This document shows, in pieces, positions 58,296-64,000 of a DNA stretch of 64,000 nt. The stretch comes from Hevea brasiliensis (lineage: Eukaryota > Streptophyta > Magnoliopsida > Malpighiales > Euphorbiaceae), in contig NW_026614695.1 of assembly GCF_030052815.1 (NCBI RefSeq), positions 4,001,752 to 4,065,751 of the forward strand, given 5' to 3'. How positions within the stretch are numbered: position 1 is the stretch's first letter; each line of letters starts with the position of its first letter. Below the pieces are notes generated by a model. It made no database searches. It was not told where the DNA came from and worked only from the letters and a program-made list of their open reading frames with translations. The position numbers were made by a program, and so were the translations under genes.

Positions 58296-58720
58296 AAATT
58301 GTGTTATCGATTGGCAACATTGTATTATTCAGTTATTTGATCGAATTGTGTTATTGATTTACAAAACGATATTATTCAGTTATTTGATCGAATTGTGTTA
58401 TTGATTTACAAAACGATATTATTCAGTTATTTGATCGAATTGTGTTATTGATTTACAAAACGATATTATTCAGTTATTTGATCGAATTGTGTTATTGATT
58501 TGCAAAATGATATTATTCAGTTATTTGATCGAATTGTGTTATTGATTTGCAAAACTGTATTATTCAGTTATTTGATCGAATTGTATTATTGATTTGCAAA
58601 ATGATATTATTCAGTTATTTGATCAAATTGTGATATTGATCGGCAACACTGTGTTATTCAGTAATTTGATCAAATTGTGTATGAATTGGCAATACGGTAT
58701 TCTTAAACTATTTGACTAAA
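58296..58720 (+). repeat. 47-bp tandem array in the H LTR
   Basis: The unit includes ATTATTCAGTTATTTGATCG and AATTGTGTTATTGATT. The ATTATTC marker recurs at 58324, 58371 and 58418, an exact 47-bp period, for about eight to nine units that diverge towards the right end. The same array begins at about 63760 in the 3' LTR and is cut by the window edge. Confidence 0.92.
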
Positions 58721-58872
58721 TTATGTTATTATGAATTTTGATGATTTGTGAATTGAAGTTTAAATTCCTTATGACATTCATTGTCTTGAATTTAACTATG
58801 ATTTTAAGTATCCACTATTTACATGATTTATGAATTGTGATTTAAATTGTATTTGGTTAATGTTGTGCACCA

Positions 58873-58912
58873 CTGAGACATTGTCTCAGCGATAGCTTTT
58901 TATTGCTGTCGC
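58873..58912 (+). other. Twin stem-loop in the H LTR
   Basis: Stem 1 is CTGAGAC / GTCTCAG around ATT (58873-58889). Stem 2 is GCGATAGC / GCTGTCGC (58889-58912), with one G-T wobble. It is preceded by GCACCACT as in the other families and sits about 600-640 bp before the LTR end. The stems differ in sequence from those of A to G but pair equally well. Confidence 0.7.
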
Positions 58913-59522
58913 AGGTAGATAGATAGACAGGGCAGCAGACTAGGCTGCTAGTACATCCAGCGAGGGATTACCTGGTATAACGAGTATACCAATATTTTGC
59001 AATTTGTACTGTAATGTATATTCACTGCATGTATATTTTGTTGTTGGTTTTGAGCAGTTGTAAATCCAAATTGTACATTTGACTTGTAAAATAATTATGA
59101 GTTGTTTTGGCTCGTACAAATTGTACTATATTTCCTTATCTCAACCTTTGAAAAATTTCTGTGGATTTGAATTGCTAAATATGTTGTGTTGAAAAATATG
59201 TTGGAGTTGGGATTTGGAAATATATTGAAGTATGCTTTTTTACAGGTTTTCTGAAGAACTGTTTATCCAAAATACAAATGGCACTCTGCCAAAATTTTTA
59301 CAGAAATTCCAAATAAATCAAATGAGTTAGTTGTTTCACTTCAGTTCACCAAAGTCTTTCACACCTGTAAATAGTGCTCACCACTGTAAAAGAAGTAAGA
59401 AAAGTTTTTAAAATCCCTTGTAGTGTATTTAATGGATTATCGATGACGGAGTTGGTAATTCATTAGGTATACTACGGGATCATGTTATGCCTTACAGAGG
59501 GGTAGGGTGTGACATGTTTTAG

Positions 59523-59534
59523 TGGTATCAGAGC
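59523..59534 (+). other. Primer binding site, element H
   Basis: Exact TGGTATCAGAGC, eight bases after the 5' LTR; it pairs with the 3' end of initiator tRNA-Met. Confidence 0.92.
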
Positions 59535-60722
59535 AAAGTTTCTAAATTCTGTTTTCACCTGTTATTTGAATGTTCTTTCTGCATAGTACAACTGCTCAAT
59601 ATCATTGTTTGATACATACAGTACATTACAGTATAAATATGCACTAACGAGAGTGAATATTCTTGTGTTATTTGTTCAGGAGATTTAAAATCCTCGCATT
59701 GACTATGGAAGAGGGTGATTGTTCAGTCGATCAATCTATAGAGACTGAGGTGCTAGTAACAAGTCCGCTAGGACAGGAGGTCAGGGAAATAAATTTTGAT
59801 ACATTAGTGATTAGTCCTTTAGGATAAGGATTGTGATAATAAGTGAAATTAGTTTTGGAAGAGTTTATCGGCGAAAAGTGTTTTCTGACACACCATAAAT
59901 TATAAAGCTAATTGGCGAGCCTACTTAATGTAAGGTAAGAGGACATAAAAGTAAGATGCAGTAATGGAATTGCTCTAGATGAGGGCAAGGATGTCACTGT
60001 TAGTAATTGCTAATGGATATTGTAATCAGAATAAGATTCGAATATCAGTGAATTCAAAAAGAATAAAAGATAGCAAAATTTGATCTATTGGGATGTATCG
60101 TAGTAACTATGCAATGTTCTTGATGTTTATACTGTAAGCTGCAGATTACAATACTGACTTGAGATTATTGTGTAGAGCTACGTACTACCCGATAGTACAC
60201 CTAGATAAGAATAGTTGCCAACGGCATCTGTTTTGGTATAGTTATGCCATGACAGAATTTAATTGTTAGAAATAAGTTTGAAAATCCTACGTAGGGATCT
60301 AAAACTCAAAAGTTAAAATATCGAAGGGTTATAGTTCAGTACAAAAGGAAGTAAGTTATAGAATATTGATAGATAAAAAGAGTTATGAAAATAGAGAATT
60401 GAACAGTTAATTCATATGTAACAAAGAAATATTACGAATGTGAGGAAGACTATGGATTAGAATGGTCAGAGGACCAATGACTGATGAATGATTCTAACAT
60501 GACCTCAAGGGTCATTCAGGAAGCAACGTGAACCGAAATATTAGACAACATAATAGTAAGAGGAGATTGGTGTTATCCAAACAAATCAAACATTGTATTA
60601 GATTGTTAAAAGACTTATACAAATTTGAGGAAAAGAAAATTATACGATCATATAGAAAGGAGAAAATAAACGTATGACTATTGTAAGATGACTACTGGGT
60701 AAAATTTAGGTGAAATTTATTT

Positions 60723-60735
60723 AAGGGGGGGAGAA
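60723..60735 (+). other. Polypurine tract, element H
   Basis: AAGGGGGGGAGAA directly before the 3' LTR start (TGGAACACCCC at 60737, where the 5' LTR has TGTAACACCCC). Confidence 0.85.
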
Positions 60736-60736
60736 T

Positions 60737-63700
60737 TGGAACACCCCTAAGTTCGGGAGTGCGTTCTGCTGCTCCTGTGACAGTGTTGTCCGGACAGCTA
60801 GGATGCCTAGAACCACACTTCAATGAGAGTGAGGAGACATAAAATAATGAAATAAAAGAAAAGAAAGTACAAGAAAAACAAAGGAAAAATGATTGCAAAG
60901 AAATGTGATCAAGTTAAACGAGCCGGGAAACCTAACGATAGGTGACCGCACCGGGAAGTTACGGCGTGGACCGTTGACTAGCCCTGGACTGCGGGGAACC
61001 CTGGGAAACATTTTTAGGACATAAATAGAACCTTATTGAAGGATAGATATCATTAGAAAGATCAAAGAAAAATTAAATAATTAGTACAAAGAAAAGTGAG
61101 AAATCGAAAAACAGACAAAATACGGTGTTTAGAAAAATCGGAAAGCCACGAGCAGGGCATTATGGTCAATTGACATCCCGAAGTGTCTTTTGACCTAAAT
61201 GTCCATTAAAAATAAATAATATTACACTTAGAAAATAAAATGAAAAATTAGTTTAGTGGTACCTAATGCAAATAACCAAAAGTGGAGTGAAAATTGTGTA
61301 ATTAGCACTTTAAGCTTATAATATGATTTAAATGTGGTGAGTGGACCACTAGGGAATTAATTAAGGACTAAAGGGGCAGGTGTACATCCATTATCCAAGG
61401 CAGAAAATTTCATCTTCCTCATTTCATCAACATTGCCGTGAATGAAGAAAATGGGAACCACCATGGCCATTTTTCATGCAAGCTCTCTTAACTCTCCATT
61501 TTCAACTCCAACCTCTTAAGTTCCTTCATGAAACTTTGTCTACTCATCACAAGGAAGAGTTTGATACTAAATTTGAGAAGTTTAAGCAAGGTTTAACAAA
61601 CTCCAAGCATAAGGTAAGTTCATAATTTTGAAGATAGCTTTGTTAAGTTTTGTGTGCATGTTATGGGTGTTGGTTTTGTGAAGGAAATTTTGAAGTTTAA
61701 ATAGTTATTGAGATAGCCATTTTTGGACAGCCATGGGGTCACACATTTGATGATTTATTATGCATATAATTGATGAGAAATAATGTTGATCATGGTAAAT
61801 TAATAACCTAGTGAATTATTTCATGTTTATATGGTGATTTATGCACTTGGATGGGAATTGGTAACTTGGACAGCACTTTGATGTTGAAGGACAAATTTGG
61901 GCAGCCTTGGGGACACTTGAATAAATGTGTATATTCATGGGAGTGTTGGCAGAATTGTGGCATTAAGGAATGAAGGATATGTGTATGAAATTATTGTGTA
62001 AAGTGTATGTGAGAATTAGTGGTGTTTAGGTGTGTATGTAATGGTATTGAGATATTGTAAATGTGAATTATATTTGGTGTGTTGAGGGTAATGGTAATCT
62101 GCCCAAAATAATGTTAATGTAAAGTAGATTATAATGTGGTTAATGCACCAAAACAGATTGGTAGGGAAGTGAACCAAATTGCAAGGTATATGTGTGTTTG
62201 AAGTGGGGTGTGAAATGCATATTGAGGGCAGTGTACATTTTAGCCCATAACCTGAAATGTGTAACCTCAATTGGTATGAGACCAATTTGAGGTGAAACTA
62301 GGCACAAAATGTGCCAACTTTCATTGAGAAACCATACCAAAATTCTGCTTGCAAGTTGATGTGAAAAATGACCAATTCGGATTAGGTACACTTGAGACCT
62401 AAAACTGACCATTTGGGCAGCAGTGAGTATTTAGGCCATAACTCACTCAAAACAGGTCCAATTGACCTGAAATTTTAACCATGAATAGTTAAGACCCATA
62501 CCTACAAGTCTTATGAAGACACCAAAGCCCAGAAATGACCATAAGCAAGTCAAAAGCTTGCACAAGTTCGGGTCCAAAACTGGCCGAACCAGAGTTGACC
62601 AAATTGACCTAAAATTGACCTAAAATGGTACCATTTGACCAGCAATAGTATAATGACCATAACTTGGTCTACTTAACTCGGATTGACCTGAAATTTTCGC
62701 CTGCGTGCAATAAGACCAAGATCTACAAGTTTGAAGTTTTGACCGAGACCCGAAAACCGAGGTAACTAGATCGTCCGGTTAGGTCAAACCAGTGTTCGAA
62801 TCCAAAGAATTTGCATTAAAATGCACTAAGCAAGGAAGTGACTTTGGTAAAACATACCAAATCTAAAACCTTATCGAATGTGACATATTAACGAAACTAA
62901 AACCTAATTTACCTAAAACGCAATGAGGGTCGGTATATTAGGTGACTTAGTGAATAATTGAGTTCAGTGCATTATTTACCAAACCCCATCGATAGAGACA
63001 GTTTAATTTGGTACTGAAACACTTCAAATTGTGTTTCTCAGTTAACAAGGACTCAGCAAAAGGGAAAGAAATCGAGTCAGGACCAGGAGACAAATATCAG
63101 AGGTTTGTGCACAACGGCTATTGCTTTTGAATTTTTCAATTGAAATAAATATTGAATATTTGTATATTATTGTTTTAAATTGTGTTTGTGCACAACAACT
63201 GTTTCTTTTGAATTATTTTCAATGGAAATAAATATTGACTATTTGCATATCATTGTTTTAAATTGTGGAAATGTGTTTGGTGGACACTTATTGATTGAAA
63301 AACATTGTGAATGGTTTGAAACAGTGAAAAATTGTTTGACTGGTATTTGATGGATACTTATTGATTGAAAAGCACGTAAATGGTTTTGTGGAAATTGAAG
63401 TGAATTACGAATTGTGTTGCCATTTTGTGAATGAAATTATAACTTTGGAAATTTATTGGATTCTTACGGATCATTTGAATAAAATGTTTGGAATTGTTTT
63501 GACTCACAATTGGCATGACACTGATAATATGTTCCTCCTCCATTAATGGGGTGAGTGTGATTATTCCTCCCTCTTTGACTTATTAGTGCAGGGTGAGTAT
63601 GATTATGTTCCTCCCTCTTTGACTTCCCAGTCTGAGGTGAGTATGGATGAGTACTCATTAGATAGCTAGCTTCCTCCCTCATTGATTTCGATTATTGGGG

Positions 63701-64000
63701 TGAGTATGTCTTGTCGTGGTGTACAACACGGCATATATGGAAAAATTGTGTCATGGCCTAAATTGTGTTATCGATTGGCAACATTGTATTATTCAGTTAT
63801 TTGATCGAATTGTGTTATTGATTTACAAAACGATATTATTCAGTTATTTGATCGAATTGTGTTATTGATTTACAAAACGATATTATTCAGTTATTTGATC
63901 GAATTGTGTTATTGATTTACAAAACGATATTATTCAGTTATTTGATCGAATTGTGTTATTGATTTGCAAAATGATATTATTCAGTTATTTGATCGAATTG
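60737..64000 (+). repeat. Element H 3' LTR (cut by the window end)
   Basis: Collinear with 55260 to about 58530. Differences are few and mostly short deletions, for example near 60777, 61130-61155, 62400, 62785 and 63375. The final part, with the twin stem-loop and terminus, lies beyond the window. Confidence 0.93.

Larger units (their letters stand above)
55260..59514 (+). repeat. Element H 5' LTR
   Basis: TGTAACACCCC to GGGTGTGACA. Internal repeats: degenerate modules near 56771, 56963 and 57186; two 81-bp units from about 57638; a 70-bp repeat (CTTATTGATTGAAAA at 57821 and 57891); units of about 42-44 bp with GGGGTGAGTATG from about 58084 to 58245; and a 47-bp array at 58296-58720. The twin stem-loop is at 58873-58912. 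Confidence 0.93.
59515..60736 (+). other. Element H interior: PBS, short gag-like start, non-coding DNA
   Basis: The PBS TGGTATCAGAGC is at 59523-59534. An ATG at 59705 opens a frame of about 40 codons (MEEGDCSVDQSIETEV...) ending in TAA near 59825. It could be a relic of a gag start, but I see no Gag motif. The rest has no ORF and no RT, RNase H or integrase signature in any frame. The interior ends with TTAAGGGGGGGAGAA beside the 3' LTR. Confidence 0.8.
55260..64000 (+). mobile_element. Element H: large-LTR retrotransposon without pol (runs off the window)
   Basis: 5' LTR 55260-59514 (4255 bp), perfect PBS at 59523-59534, a 1222-bp interior without protease, RT or integrase, polypurine tract at 60723-60735, and a 3' LTR from 60737 to the window end. 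LTR copies are nearly identical apart from small indels, so it is probably the youngest insertion here. The arrangement, with complete cis signals and a non-coding interior, is that of a non-autonomous LARD-like element. The LTR shares only short blocks with the other families: the GC-rich block near the start, the degenerate modules, and the twin stem-loop. Confidence 0.9.

Overview
The window looks like repeat-dense nuclear DNA of a flowering plant, probably a eudicot with a repeat-rich genome; I cannot name the species. Almost everything is Ty3/gypsy LTR-retrotransposon sequence of the chromovirus type. The polyprotein remnants read in the order Gag with a CCHC zinc knuckle, aspartic protease, RT, RNase H, HHCC plus D,D,E integrase and a C-terminal chromodomain. 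LTRs are 3.2-4.5 kb, begin TGTAAC or similar, and abut a primer binding site complementary to the 3' end of initiator tRNA-Met. This fits the Tekay/Del clade. I found no intact gene, no tRNA or rRNA gene, no CRISPR array and no confident host gene.

Layout, left to right. (1) 1-3144: the 3' part of a plus-strand LTR that begins before the window. (2) 3145-3956, 34303-34743 and 42697-42999: three slices of an older minus-strand LTR-like repeat, split by later insertions. (3) Element B, 3957-34302, minus strand. It is a complete but decayed element that carries element A (9556-21346, plus strand, full length) inserted in its RT and element C (21976-29368, minus strand) inserted at its protease/RT junction. 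C has two 3.5-kb LTRs around a 355-bp non-coding interior. (4) Solo LTR D (34744-42696, plus) with solo LTR E (37326-41802, minus) inside it. Both have perfect 5-bp target-site duplications. (5) 43000-45176: AT-rich sequence with a possible copia-type LTR remnant, a 71-codon ORF of unknown status and a hexamer microsatellite. (6) Element G, 45177-54812, plus strand. It is rearranged: its 5' LTR is cut after 178 bp and fused to an antisense LTR fragment, followed by RT to chromodomain and a full 3' LTR. (7) Element H, 55260 to beyond the window end. It has a 4.26-kb LTR, a PBS, a 1.2-kb interior without pol, a polypurine tract and a second LTR cut by the window edge.

The pol copies in A, B and G look like one enzymatic lineage. 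They are interrupted by in-frame stops that all look like C-to-T or G-to-A changes. C and H have PBS, polypurine tract and LTRs but no enzymes, so they would have to be mobilised in trans; C shares the B/G-type leader and polypurine tract.

Two observations stand out. First, all three integrase copies carry a 74-80 bp insertion at the identical codon boundary, three codons after the catalytic Glu. It has a GT...AG structure and in-frame stops, as expected of a spliceosomal intron inside integrase. Second, every LTR family here has two back-to-back stem-loops about 640-730 bp before the LTR 3' end. Stem and loop sequences differ between families while pairing is kept, which suggests a selected structure.
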